Shown here: one piece after another, positions 50,282-60,759 of the stretch
Position numbering within the stretch: the first letter of the stretch is position 1
Layout of the letters: every line of letters starts with the position of its first letter
DNA from: Haemonchus contortus
Taxonomy: Eukaryota; Nematoda; Chromadorea; Rhabditida; Trichostrongylidae
Reading direction: 5' to 3'
DNA: 64,000 nucleotides
Assembly (NCBI GenBank): GCA_000469685.2
Contig: LS997563.1
Coordinates: forward strand, 32,111,968 to 32,175,967
The notes under the pieces: model-generated
What the model was told of the DNA's origin: nothing
Seen by the model: the letters and a program-made list of their open reading frames with translations, nothing else
Databases searched by the model: none
Program-made: the position numbers and the translations under genes

Positions 50282-53200
50282 CCTTGTTGCGTTGAGAGAT
50301 CGTTGCGCAGGTGGGCGTAATTGGCAACGGTTGGTGGTAATTTCTTCGGCCAGTTGTTGTGAACGACGTGGTCCAGAACTTGACGTAAGCAGTCGTCCTC
50401 AGCGGTTGCACGTGCTACATCTTCGGCAGTGACCGGCAGACGGTTGAAATTGTCGCAAAAGATGGCGTTCACGTCCCTGGCGATTGTGGCTATTATGACG
50501 TCTTCCGGTGGCGACTGAGCGGAAATGAGGCGAGAGAGTGCGTCGGCTTGACCGAAGCTGGTGGTGCTCCGATACTCGATGTCAAAATCGTAGGCGCGTA
50601 GTGCGAGTCTCCAGCGTTGTAGACGGTTCGCCGAGTATGCTGGGACTCCTTTCTTCGATCCAAAAATGGCCAGAAGTGGCTTGTGATCCGTGAGAAGAGT
50701 GAAGTGTCGTCCGTAGATATAGCGGTGAAACTTGCGGACGGCGTAGATGAGAGCAAGCCCTTCCTTCTCTATTTGTCCGTAGTTCTTCTCCGTGGCGCTG
50801 AGAGAGCGGCTTGCGTGATGGACGGCTTTCTCTGAACCATCTGGGTAACGATGTGAGATGACTGCTCCTATTCCATAGTCTGAAGCGTCGGCCGCGACGA
50901 CGATCGGTAGATCTGGATTGTAGTGAGTAAGGAGCAGGTCCGAAGCGAGCACTTCCTTGGCGCGTTCGAAAGCGGCGTCGCATTCGGGATTCCAGTTGAA
51001 TGGAGTGTCCTTCTTGAGCAGTGCGTCGAGCGGCGCGCGGATCTGACGCATCTCTGGAACGAAGGCTCCATAGTAGTTGATGAGACCGAGGAATGACCGG
51101 ACCTGGGCGGTATCCTTCGGTTTTGGCATCTGAGTAATGGCATCGATCTTCTTGGGATCGGGTCGGCGTCCAGCAGCGGTGATGACGTTCCCGAGGTAGG
51201 TTAGCTGGGTCATCACGAAGTGGCACTTGTCGGCGCGGACGCGGAAGCCGTATGCGGATATCCTAAAAAAGAGGGCTTCCAGGTTGGCGTTGTGCTCGGA
51301 AAGGGTGCGGCCGGTGACGATGACGTCGTCGAGGTAGGCAGCAACGCCGTTGAGTTCAGAGATCATGGAGTCGATAATCTGCTGGAAGATGCCAGGTGCT
51401 GATTTGACTCCAAACGGCAAGCGATTGTAGCGGTAGAGTCCTCGATGCGTGTTGATTGTGAGGAGCTCCTTGGAGTCGTCGTCGACTTCGACCTGTAGGT
51501 AGGCGTCGGCGAAGTCGATCTGGGAGAAGACGGTTCCGCCGTTGAGCTTGGTGAAGACGTCCTCTGCGGTGGGCAGTGGGTGCCGGTGCAACAGCAGTGC
51601 GTCATTGAGTCCAGTCGAGAAATCGGCGCAAAGTCGGATGGATCCATTGGCCTTTCTCACAACGACGATTGGCGCGGCCCACTGCGAGTGGTCGACGGCG
51701 GAGATGACGTTCTGTGCCACGAGTCTGTCGATCTCGGCGTCGAGGAGCGGTATAGCGGCGTAGGGAACCGGCCTCTTCTTGACGAAGACCGGGTGAGCAT
51801 CGGGCTTGAGGTAGAGCGTCGCCTTGGTTTTAGTACAGCGTCCAAGTTCCGGCTTGAAGACATCCGTGAAGTGGTGCTTCAGCTTGGCGATCGTCTTGTC
51901 TCGGATTGCGTCGTAGTCGAGCGTCTGCACCTTCTGGATATTGAATCTCTTCAGGACTGAGTTGAAGTCCGAGATTTGCTCGATCCATGTGATGCCAAGA
52001 AGGTCGTTGTCGTCGGAGACGTAGCAGACGCCTTCTCCAGGATGAGCCTTTCCTTGGTTGTCCATTACCTTGAAATCAGCGTCAAATTTTCCGTGAATTG
52101 GCAGTGGTAGACCATTGGCTCCTTTGAAGACATCAGAGGTCTTCTGTAGACGCGGACTTCCGAGTTGCATCCAGGTTGGACGAGAGATGATGGTGACGTC
52201 GGCGCCGGTGTCCAACTGGAGGCGAGTGGGATGTCCATTGATGTGAACTTCCAGGTACTTTTGGACATCTCCTGTGCGGCCGATGGCTCGTTGGTACCAT
52301 GTGCGCGGTGATGACTGCTTGGTGCGACGTCGTGGCGCAGTCCTTGACTCCTGAGCGGCACTGGTAGCTCTGCGGTTTTGCGGGCAATCCTTCTTCCAAT
52401 GTTGCTGTTGGCAGATCGGACACGGTGACCGCGGAAGTCGAGGCTTGGTTGCGGTGGGAAGACGTTGTTTCTTCCTCTTCTGGACGGTGCGGATTTCCGG
52501 TGAGTTGGCGGCTTCGACGATTTTGGAGTCGTCTTTGACCGACTCCCAGGCGTGGTACTCCTTGGCTAGATCGTCGACAGTAGTCCTCTCGTCTTCGTCC
52601 AGCTTGCGGAGGAAGCGAACGCGGTAGTCAGCTAGCTCAGGGGCCTGGAAGGCGAACACCAGGGCTAGGCATTCTAGCGTATCTTTTCTGATGTCCTTGA
52701 AGTTGGCCTCCAGAGCGCGAGCCTTGAGTAGGTTGACGAAGTTGTCAATGTCCTCGTTCGGCGAGAAGTTCATTCGGAAACATTCGAAACGGCGTCGAAA
52801 AACGCTTTTCTTGGTGCCGAATAGCGTCTTCAGCGTTTCGACTGTGTCCGTCCAGTTCAAGTCTCGTGGTTCCTTGGGCAGGATGTGGCGAACGAAGCGA
52901 GTGTGGCTTGCAGCGTCAAGGGCAGCGACGAGCAAGCGTGTCTTCTTCGCTTCTTCCATCCCTTGGCAGTCGACCTCGAAGATGTCCTTGTGCCGGTTGA
53001 ACCATAGATCGAAGTGGTCGTCTTGGTCCGTATCGTAGGAGAATTTTTCAATTCTCCTCGAGACCCTGTCGAACAGCGTCTCTTGCGGTGCAGTTGTGGA
53101 CGTTGCCATTTTCTGTAGCAGGTCGACGAGCAGCTTCTGTTGACTGGCCATCATTTGCAGGAGGTCCTTCATTGGAGGGTCTTGTGGCATTCCGGCGATG

Positions 53201-53289
53201 GCGGCGTAGTCCTTGAAGTCGTTGTCCTGATCGCCAGTTGTTGTGTCCTTGAGAGGTCGGGAAGAGTAGGAAGGTTTATCAGAAGCCAT
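50194..53289 (-). CDS. Gag-protease-reverse transcriptase-RNase H polyprotein
   Basis: The single frame starts most plausibly at the ATG at 53289, inside the 5' LTR; an upstream in-frame ATG at 53385 precedes the TATA box and is unlikely. Numbered from 53385, the order is: gag to about residue 320; a zinc knuckle CPICQQQHWKKDC at about 322-334; aspartic protease LDTGADVTII near 390; reverse transcriptase with YLDD near 684-687; and RNase H with DASDYGIGAV near 830. The RT converts the RNA to DNA in cytoplasmic particles built from gag. Gag and pol share one frame, so no frameshift is needed between them. The frame ends early, just inside the integrase, at a shift near 50206. Confidence 0.9.
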   Translation of the reverse strand: MASDKPSYSSRPLKDTTTGDQDNDFKDYAAIAGMPQDPPMKDLLQMMASQQKLLVDLLQKMATSTTAPQETLFDRVSRRIEKFSYDTDQDDHFDLWFNRHKDIFEVDCQGMEEAKKTRLLVAALDAASHTRFVRHILPKEPRDLNWTDTVETLKTLFGTKKSVFRRRFECFRMNFSPNEDIDNFVNLLKARALEANFKDIRKDTLECLALVFAFQAPELADYRVRFLRKLDEDERTTVDDLAKEYHAWESVKDDSKIVEAANSPEIRTVQKRKKQRLPTATKPRLPRSPCPICQQQHWKKDCPQNRRATSAAQESRTAPRRRTKQSSPRTWYQRAIGRTGDVQKYLEVHINGHPTRLQLDTGADVTIISRPTWMQLGSPRLQKTSDVFKGANGLPLPIHGKFDADFKVMDNQGKAHPGEGVCYVSDDNDLLGITWIEQISDFNSVLKRFNIQKVQTLDYDAIRDKTIAKLKHHFTDVFKPELGRCTKTKATLYLKPDAHPVFVKKRPVPYAAIPLLDAEIDRLVAQNVISAVDHSQWAAPIVVVRKANGSIRLCADFSTGLNDALLLHRHPLPTAEDVFTKLNGGTVFSQIDFADAYLQVEVDDDSKELLTINTHRGLYRYNRLPFGVKSAPGIFQQIIDSMISELNGVAAYLDDVIVTGRTLSEHNANLEALFFRISAYGFRVRADKCHFVMTQLTYLGNVITAAGRRPDPKKIDAITQMPKPKDTAQVRSFLGLINYYGAFVPEMRQIRAPLDALLKKDTPFNWNPECDAAFERAKEVLASDLLLTHYNPDLPIVVAADASDYGIGAVISHRYPDGSEKAVHHASRSLSATEKNYGQIEKEGLALIYAVRKFHRYIYGRHFTLLTDHKPLLAIFGSKKGVPAYSANRLQRWRLALRAYDFDIEYRSTTSFGQADALSRLISAQSPPEDVIIATIARDVNAIFCDNFNRLPVTAEDVARATAEDDCLRQVLDHVVHNNWPKKLPPTVANYAHLRNDLSTQQGCLLFGSRIIIPLALQPTVMRALHEDIQE

Positions 53290-53420
53290 GAATAATAAAT
53301 GTACAACAAAGTTACAGTTTATATACTGCTCCGGCCCGCCAGATCTCCTGGTCAAACCGGGCAGGTCAGTACTATACAAGATCAACTACTCTAGTAGTAG
53401 AGATCACAGATGCCCCAACA
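53239..53420 (-). repeat. 5' LTR with TATA box and gag start codon
   Basis: This 182-base LTR has TATATAAA on the minus strand at about 53325-53318. The gag ATG at 53289 lies only 36 bases after the start of the TATA box, so the RNA leader before gag would be around ten bases or fewer. After the LTR, TGGCGATCAGG follows within two bases and could be a primer-binding site, but I cannot match it to a tRNA. It lies within the gag frame. Confidence 0.85.
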
Positions 53421-54046
53421 GTCACATTTGACCCTGCAGTGTTCGGTTGTTCGAAAGTTTCTAATCTAGAGATGAGAGTCGTGTTGATATGAACCCTCTC
53501 GCACCAATCAAACGATCAAACGTTGAAGTTTTCGAAGCGAATCCCAAAGCAGTAGGTATCCGTACCGCTTTGGTACCCCACACGACAGTCAACGAACCAT
53601 AGTACGGATGATCGTGGCTTGATAGAAGTCTACGCATTTTGATTTCAATCAACTATGAAAGCAGAAAAGGCTGACTGTGTGAGTGTCTTTGATCCCTTGC
53701 CCTCACTCGAAAACACTCATAGAGGAGTTTCTCGCTACAAACGTTTGACGCTTAAAACTACCCTGTGTAAATTATGAGTATGAGGAAGGAAGAGTTCCCT
53801 GTTTGCAGAGAGATACGCGCATCGGAGGCAATCCTTGGCCTCTAGTGATAGAAAAGAGGATGTTGCTCGGTGGTGCAGTGGTGTACAGGTATGCTTCACC
53901 TGGAGTTGCTTAGAGGTGTTGCTGCTGTGAGAGCTACCTAGGCTAACCGACCACACAAACTTGCTAAGACTCGGGACAATCATTATAGGAAAAATCAGCG
54001 AATTGCGTAGCTAAATGATATGCTCACTCGCATGTTGCAAGGATCA

Positions 54047-54064
54047 TTACTATATATAAAGCGC

Positions 54065-54125
<61 letters not shown>

Positions 54126-55312
54126 TTGTTTGTTTGTTTGTTTGTTTGAACGGAAATTCGATATAACGTGAGGAAACACCTGGAGAAGTCGGGTCAAGAT
54201 TGGAATGACTTGAGCATAGGGTAAGTGCAACAGAGCACACGTGCCCTGGCGCATGCCCCGCCCCACGGAGCCCCGCTTCCAAGGGGAGGGGCATGCGCCG
54301 GAATTGGGCGGGGTCGTGGGCGAATTCTTCTAATTCGTTCTATGAGACCGAGTTAGAAGAATTCGCCCGCGACCCCGCCCAAATCCGGCGCATGCCAGTC
54401 CAGACACCGGGGAAAATGTGCAAAAGTGAAGGATGGGTCAACAATCAAAATAAGAAACTTACCGGCGGTGGGCGGAGCGTTCTCGCAGTGGGCGGCACTT
54501 TCTACAGAGATTTATAACTCGATTTAACGAAGGCGTCGAGGCCAGGAAAAAAATAAAAAGAGTGAGCCTTAGCGTGCTGGGCATGCATAAGTATAGCGAA
54601 GCCCCGCCCACGATGGGCGGGGCGTGCGTTGAGGTGAAAGCTACTTCTCAAAAATGAGTGTAGCTTCGTTCGAAAAAGTTATAGAATGCGGAAAAAAGTG
54701 GCTAGGGGTAATGGGACAAATGTGGTCAAATCCGTGAAGTAGGCGGGGTTGGCACCAAAGTGGGCGGGGCTTAGATCAAAAATTTATAACTCTATTCAGA
54801 AACAATCTGGGATGCGGCAAAAAGGTGTCAAGGTGTAAAAGAACAAATGTGGTCTAATCCAGGAGGTGGGCGGGGCTTGGATCAAAATTTCATAACTCTG
54901 TTCAGAAACACTCTAGAACGCGGGAAAAAAGTGGTAGAAGGAATTGGAACAAATGTAATTAAGTCCTCGAAGGGGGGAGTTGGCATATGGAAGAGGGGCT
55001 AGGACCTAGAATTCATCTCTTCAAAAGCTTTCTGGAATGCGGAAAAAATGGTTCCGAGCAGTCAAAAGAAGGGTGGTCAGGTTTATTGTGGGAAGGGTTT
55101 GCACTAATATGGACGGAGCTATGATCAACCGCTAATAACTTTGCTCAAATATATCGAGCGTGATGCTCTCAGCAGTTCAGCGTTCGAATCTAGAGAGAAC
55201 TATCTTATTCTGATTATCCAACATTCTGCTGTATGACTCCATCGTGGATAAGTGGCCGTCGACATATAGTGCGCGCGTTAGCGTGCATAGCCAAACTGGT
55301 TACATAAAATCA
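54047..55312. mobile_element. Non-autonomous repeat element, right-arm mirror copy
   Basis: Inverted copy of the element at 41575-42834: the (CTGT)n(TTTG)n run at 54064-54147, the inverted repeat at 54290-54396 and the GGGCGGGGC units around 54600-54990 appear in mirror order. It belongs to the duplicated arm rather than to a separate insertion. Confidence 0.55.
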
Positions 55313-56216
55313 AGATGCGGTTTTTCTCCTCGACTAGGGTATTCTCAAACATAATTCTGGCCGGCCTTCTTGAAACATCATTAAGAAGAGAGTCCTCGAT
55401 GGTTGTGTCATAATTGAATCCTCAATTCGAAGGTTCTATAAATCGCGGCCTACGATGCTCTCTAAGAAAGGCATTGATTGGATGCCGAAGCATTAGGCAC
55501 AGGCGATAGAAAACAATTACCATAGCTGCGAAAGTGGTGATTTGAACGCCTAACTAATACCCAGTAAAGGGCGCAGATACCTATATATACCTATGTTATA
55601 CTTTTCTGGTTTGCTTGGGCGCACCAACAGTGCAATTCAATTAAATACAGTAAATAAAATGCCTAGATATTGCTTTGTTGTCTCTTCGGCTGATAAAAAC
55701 GGATCCGGAGCCGACGAATTGATGTGCGCAGCCCTACTACTCGACTGCCAACCTAACTATTAAATTTTAGTACCTTATCTTTGAGTGGTACTCTTTTCAA
55801 ACATTCAGGTTTATACAAACTCTTTTTCAAGAGATTTTTCCTTCTAATACATGAAAATGATAAAATAGAAACCAGTGCAGCTGCTCTATTCGAACATTCA
55901 GGTTTTGACTGAGCTGATTTTGGAAGTTTGCAACAATGCCGTTCCATATTGATAGATCTAAAAGGCTACATTTTTACACTCCAATTTTCAGTAAATCCGG
56001 TAAGTTGTTCGTTTTCCAACAGTGATTGACGTTGATAGCCTAAAACCGCGTCGCACTTCAACTTTGACTGCAGAAGTGAGCAACCCAAATCAAACGGGGA
56101 TTAGATAAGGAACGATAGTGTCAACTAATCTTTTGCAATCGTTTTTCAGAAAATCTCTGGCAATAAATTGTATGTGTACACAGATGCAGGTGCAAATAAA
56201 ATACACCTTGACTATC

Positions 56217-56224
56217 TATAAAAG
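56217..56224 (+). promoter_or_regulatory. TATA box of copy D
   Basis: TATAAAAG lies 33-40 bases before the ATG at 56257. The same box and its flanks (ACTATCTATAAA, GTGATCTTCCAGG) are conserved upstream of copies A, B and C, at matching distances. Confidence 0.6.
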
Positions 56225-56256
56225 AGTGATCTTCCAGGGAATTGCATCACATCCGA

Positions 56257-57109
56257 ATGTTCCTACTTTTCCCAATTCTGGCTCTTCTCTTGCAAATTTC
56301 CTCTGCTGAGGGTGAGTTCTTCAAGTTAAAGTTGGCTTCACTAAGCCCAGAAAAAACCGTTCCACATATCCGTGATGCTGGCATGACCCAAAAGCTTTCT
56401 CTTCAGAATTGGAAACTCCACTAGACGACAAAGAAACGTTTGAGACACTCAACAGTATGTACACCAATGACCTTGTAAGCTTCTTCAACAGGTTTATCTC
56501 ACAGCTGCAAATGACGCATAATGTACAACTGATAGGTTTGGAGTGATGAGTGGGCGAAAAAGGCATTGGACTGGCTCAAGTCTTCAGACTACCGACAAGG
56601 TGTGGAAGCTGATTTGATTGTTGGAGGGAGAAGGTTCGTGTCTGCTTGCTTCAAATTTTTTACTTTTTTAAATTTTTTGTGATAAAATTTCAGTTTAATT
56701 GCCAATGCGAATGACAAGCCAGTATGGCAAAAAATAGTCGACGTCTTAGAGATCCAGTTTGATGAAGCAGAAGCAGAAGTGAGTTGATAACATCGAGGCC
56801 CTTGAATTGCCAGCAATGTGCATAGTGATCGATAAAGTATAGGGTCTTAGAAATCACCCTAAAGCCCTGAGGTCTTCATTTTAGAGTCACATTGTGATTT
56901 GTGAAAGATTCGATGTAGACAAATGTTATCAGTGAATGCTGTTCCCAGGCAACCTCGCCCTCTACGTGACCGGTTCCCAATAACTGAAAATCTGTGTTCA
57001 GCTCGAGCGACTTCCCCCAGGCACGGTATACGGATGCAACGGCTATATGAGCACAAGGGAAACGAAGGATGACTACGTTTCTGCTGTTTGTCTCTACAAA
57101 AAACAGTAA
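56257..57109 (+). CDS. Small secreted CAP/SCP-like protein, copy D
   Basis: Exons 56257-56311, 56407-56474, 56536-56633, 56694-56778 and 57002-57109 give 137 residues, mirroring copy A; the proteins seem identical. The signal peptide MFLLFPILALLLQISSA is followed by the acidic ELETPLDDKETFETL. Next come the CAP-like helix LVWSDEWAKKALDWL, an acidic helix (FDEAEAELERL), and a C-terminal pair of cysteines in YGCNGY and VCLYKK, which could form one disulphide. The canonical CAP histidines and glutamates are not evident. An in-phase stretch in intron 4 starting AGTCACATTGTG could give a shorter alternative end. AATAAA at 57147-57152 is a good polyadenylation signal. Confidence 0.72.
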
Positions 57110-57375
57110 ATTGTTTGCATCCTTTCTCGATGTCTTTATAAAAAGCAATAAAATTGCATTTCTCTTTACTTGTAAATGTATATATATGAGGAATTGAGGA
57201 AAGCATAAAGTAGTGGAACTCAGCATAGAGTAGTATGTCGCTTCCATATCCGTCATTAGTATAATGCCAACAGTTTGCAATGCCATTTCAAAACGTAAAG
57301 CTGCATGAGTTATTCAATGAATCAACTACGAAAGTTTTATTCTTCCAAGAGAAGATGCTAACAGTTAAGCAAAAC

Positions 57376-57842
57376 CGAAGCATTCGAGGAACAGTCTTTT
57401 CGAATGAAAAACTAACCTGAGTTGATCTTCGGATCGTATGATACTACTTAGCACTATCGCCCTTGTTTTTGAAATAGGATCAGTCAGGAAAAATATCCGG
57501 AGCATATCACTCAATCACTTCTTGGTCATTGGAATTGTCCAGGCCACAATCGGGAAAGGGATCTTCTAGACTGAGAACTGACGTCCATTCAATATATCGT
57601 GGTCGCCTAAGCCTAAACGGTCTCCATTGCCAAAAGTGTTTGTCACTAAACACTGCGTAGACATCAGCTGATTTAAAACAGAAGCGCTGGTCAGTCGTCT
57701 TTCTCGAATTCGATACTCAAATAGTACCTTAGAAATGACCCTTTCCTTGGTTTATCGACTCTAGAACAACTTGATCTCCTTTGGCTTGTTTCGTTTCTTA
57801 CACTTAATTCAAGCCGTCGTTTCGATAATGAACAATAGATCA
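57376..57842. other. Unique DNA outside the right arm
   Basis: No alignment with the corresponding DNA left of 38363 was evident, and no gene is supported. Confidence 0.4.
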
Positions 57843-58423
57843 TCAGTTAATGCGAAAATAATGTGGAGCCTCTACCTCTGGAGCGCTGGGCAGTAACACG
57901 ACAGCCAACGTGACAGCCAGCGTATAGATGGATCCTTCGCCGAGAATCGTCAGTAGCAGAGAGCGGTGCGAATGTGCCGAATGAGGGGCAACGGCGAAAA
58001 TGCCAAACAAGTGGCGATCACCATCACAACGCTGTCGAATACACTCGAGAAGGGTATGCACCTGAGGGATAACAAATTAAACTAGGTTTCTTGCTCCATT
58101 AAAAAGGAACAACATAGGCAATTCACACATGTCCCAGTGCGAAACCGTCTCAGGTCAAGGAAGTTCCAACATCGTTGGGATGAAATCGGGAGGCTAATCA
58201 ACGAGCAAATTTATTTGTGCTGCTCAGAGTCGATCTTTCATATCCATTCCCTCATTGAAATTACATGATAATACTTTTGGATCGAGATCGCGCGTAATGA
58301 ATGCGCAAATAAGGAGGAGAACTGAAGCAGCATGAACACCTCGGATGACAACATTATCGTTGTCAACGTATTCGGACGACTGCCATAAGCATTCGTGAAA
58401 TGCAATGGGATCCGTGGCTCGCA
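57843..58423 (-). CDS. Unrecognised membrane protein, last two exons (partial)
   Basis: On the minus strand, exon 58423-58275 lies between a CTTGTAG acceptor and a GTATTA donor, and exon 58061-57843 follows a CCCTCAG acceptor and ends at a stop. The phases agree, giving about 121 residues. Two hydrophobic stretches (VHAASVLLLICAFI and SIYTLAVTLAVVLL) suggest membrane helices, separated by a Cys/His-rich loop. An upstream open stretch at 58639-58457 (starting near MAPVQLYLVRRKF) may supply earlier exons, but I found no phase-consistent strong donor. No family is recognised. A decayed inverted copy of the last exon lies at 37494-37930. The exon may alternatively be part of a repeat, as both copies flank the palindrome. 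Confidence 0.4.
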
Positions 58424-58699
58424 CTACAAGTAAGAAAAAGACGAAAGAAAGGGGAATCAGCTCATCGGTACTCCTCTCATTATTTTACGTTGGATACACC
58501 TAAGCTCCTCCCGAGCAGCACTTGAATGCAGACGATTTAGACGAGGACGTTCGGAGTACAAATGTGAGGTAAGCAGTTGGAATTTACGGCGAACGAGGTA
58601 AAGTTGAACGGGTGCCATACCAACGTCTGAGGGCCTCATTCTTCAGATGAATGTGTGTCCATACGGTTCACTACTTTGAAACTACAAAACTCAGCTACT

Positions 58700-59125
58700 T
58701 CAAGTCCTTCCAAAAATAACCTTTTGGTGTTGCATCCGTTGAAAACAGATAAAAATTTCAGCTGCCGTTAGTTCGAGTTAATTTCGACGGTGTTTATGTT
58801 TTCACTCTAACCGAGTAGTTTCGTTTGTCAGTTCATTCGATGCTCGCATGGTCTGCTATGATAGTTCACCATATCTATTCGTTCTATGATCACTTTTCGA
58901 ATGCATGCGTTGATTTCCCTCGAAAATACTGATTCTGTACATTTTATCCCATCTATGCATTACGGAGATCCCAGAATTTCCTTTCAAATGAAGATACCTC
59001 AACTTGTATGATTCTTGAACTGGGATAAGGACATGCTCGTCATATAGTCAATGAGGTTTTTATCAAACGAGGACACTACAATCTGCTGCTCCCAAGGCTT
59101 TCTTCGAAATAAAAATACAACATAG
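58700..59125. other. Intergenic, nothing recognised
   Basis: No exon, RNA gene or clear repeat was seen before the SINE that starts at 59140. Confidence 0.4.
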
Positions 59126-59139
59126 TTCCACTGATTAAG

Positions 59140-59446
59140 GCCGAGGTGGTGGAGTGGCAAGTGGCGCACTATCTCACACGCACGAGCCGGGGTTCGAATT
59201 CCGGATCGATATCCGCCTAGACCAACCAAGCCTTCCATCCCTCTGGGGCTGAAAATTGGTACCAGGCTCGTCTGAGAGGATGAAAGCGCTGACTTGTGCA
59301 TCTGCTCGTCACCGCAATTCATTGTATAGGCCACATACGCACTCATTACGCCACTACGATTCTGAGTGGAAGTCGAGTGCGGGGCGCTTCCCTCAGACGA
59401 TATTGCGCCAAACGCCGATATAACGCCAAAAACTTTCGAACTTTAG
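59140..59446 (+). mobile_element. tRNA-derived SINE, copy 2
   Basis: This is the best-preserved copy. The head has GAGGTGGTGGAGTGGCAAG (A-box-like) and GGGGTTCGAATTCC (B box). The body matches copy 1 through to AACGCCAAAAAC. It is flanked by TTCCACTGATTAAG (59126-59139) and TTTCACTGATTAAG (59447-59460), a 14-base target-site duplication with one mismatch, which fixes both ends. The element has no poly-A tail in the usual sense. Confidence 0.85.
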
Positions 59447-60011
59447 TTTCACTGATTAAGATGACCGCCTCTTTGACTTCCTTTTTAACTAGGCTTTCTG
59501 CAGCAGCAAATTCTATTTTTATCTCGTGACACAGTCCACTACCCTATCCCTTGCGGCATCGAACAGGTCCCCCAATGTCCTATGGACTATTGATATTGTA
59601 GATATGTTGTTGTATTGTAGCGTACACTAATAAATAAGTGAAGAAATAGTTTAATGAATGTTTTCATTTTAAGCGTGTTATATACCGAAGTCACCCAGCT
59701 TTCTACCCAAAAAAGGATTTAATGTTAAGGGGTTTTGTTTTTTCACTAAACTAGAGTTCCACTGCAAGCTTGCTCGATTTAGTTCGACCCATGTTGCCTA
59801 TTCCCAAATCGCACAAACGCGCTAGCCGAGGTAGGCGATACTAGGTTGACTATTACTTCGCAATCTCGTCATTAATTCCCTTAAACGCCCCTTTGCATTT
59901 CAGTAGTCTAGGTTCAGGTGATTTATGAAAATTAATTTCTTAATTTAAGAAAAGGTGCAGGTAAGATGTAAGTAGTTTGCCTTCTTCTCACAGGTGACAG
60001 ACGGGAGACGG

Positions 60012-60251
60012 GCGTTAGGAACGATTTTGGGTAATCGATTTGCCGTACGCGGCTGTCGCGGACCGCTCATTCGCCGTTATTACAGCTCTAGCGTTCTTCA
60101 TACAGCTCAATCGATATGCGATCATTATTTTATGCATAATTCTATTATTAAAACTTTTGTTCTTGTATTTCTTACATACTGCTGCATCCTGCTACATTCC
60201 TTCGCGCGCGACGCCCCTCTCACCGCGACGCGATCATTTCGTTCCTAACGC
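60012..60251. mobile_element. Possible foldback or MITE with GCGTTAGGAACGA ends
   Basis: GCGTTAGGAACGA at about 60012-60024 is repeated in inverse form at about 60239-60251. The inner flanks are GC-rich and partly complementary (GTCGCGG against CCGCGAC). A GGTGACAGAC phrase occurs just outside each end in direct orientation, possibly a long target duplication. The evidence is limited to these short matches. Confidence 0.35.
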
Positions 60252-60462
60252 ACCACACCCGCCCGGTGACAGACAGTTACTTATCGTTCGCTATCTTTGC
60301 GTTTAGGTTTCTTTGGGTGCATGCGCTGACCGTGCCTTGAGTAAAATACTCTAGTTCAACACATTTTTCCGATTTTCGGCGGCACGATCCCATAGAGGGT
60401 GGTGTTGATTGGAAACACCTCTCAGCGATCTCATTCACTCAGATTTAACTCATGATGCAAGG

Positions 60463-60745
60463 GGCTGAGGTGATGTAGGGGCATGTGGGGCACTACTACA
60501 CATGTGTTGTTCGAGTAACGGATCGGATCCATATAGGTCAATGAAGCCTTACATCTCTTTGGGTTGGTCAATTGCTACCAAACTCGTCTCGAGGGACAAA
60601 AACACCGACTTATCCTGTGGTCTGGTTGGCGGGTATGGCTGGTCATCAGAATTCATTGTATGAGTCACATAAGCATTCAGTCCACCACTATGACCTTGAA
60701 TGGAAGTCGACTGTCGGGCACTTCCCCCAAACGGGATTCAACTAA
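60463..60745 (+). mobile_element. tRNA-derived SINE, copy 3 (diverged)
   Basis: The body (from TTGGTCAATTGCTACCA to CAACTAATGCCCAAAG) aligns with copies 1 and 2 with many changes. The head has decayed: the B box reads TTGTTCGAGTAACG. Ends are approximate. Confidence 0.6.
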
Positions 60746-60759
60746 TGCCCAAAGCCCTT

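Larger units (their letters stand above)
48868..53420 (-). mobile_element. Ty3/Gypsy-type LTR retrotransposon
   Basis: The 4,553-base element has 182-base LTRs that begin TG and end CA and look identical by eye. It is flanked by a 5-base GTCAC duplication (48863-48867 and 53421-53425). The coding strand is minus: 5' LTR, gag-protease-RT-RNase H, integrase, polypurine tract, 3' LTR. The domain order with integrase last is the Ty3/Gypsy arrangement. Identical LTRs point to a recent insertion, after the palindrome formed, since the other arm lacks it. A frame break between RNase H and integrase makes this copy probably non-autonomous. Confidence 0.93.
47089..57375. repeat. Right arm of giant inverted repeat
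   Basis: This is the inverted counterpart of 38363-45197, carrying gene copies C (minus) and D (plus) and the mirrored repeat element. It is interrupted by the LTR retrotransposon at 48868-53420. By eye, the outer part (53426-57375) is almost identical to the left arm. The inner part (47089-48867) shows more substitutions and a 12-base insertion or deletion near 48790. Confidence 0.9.

Noticed and set aside
50493..52627. Several open frames on both strands inside the retrotransposon
   Set aside because: These are shadows of the gag-pol frame in other frames of GC-rich coding DNA.
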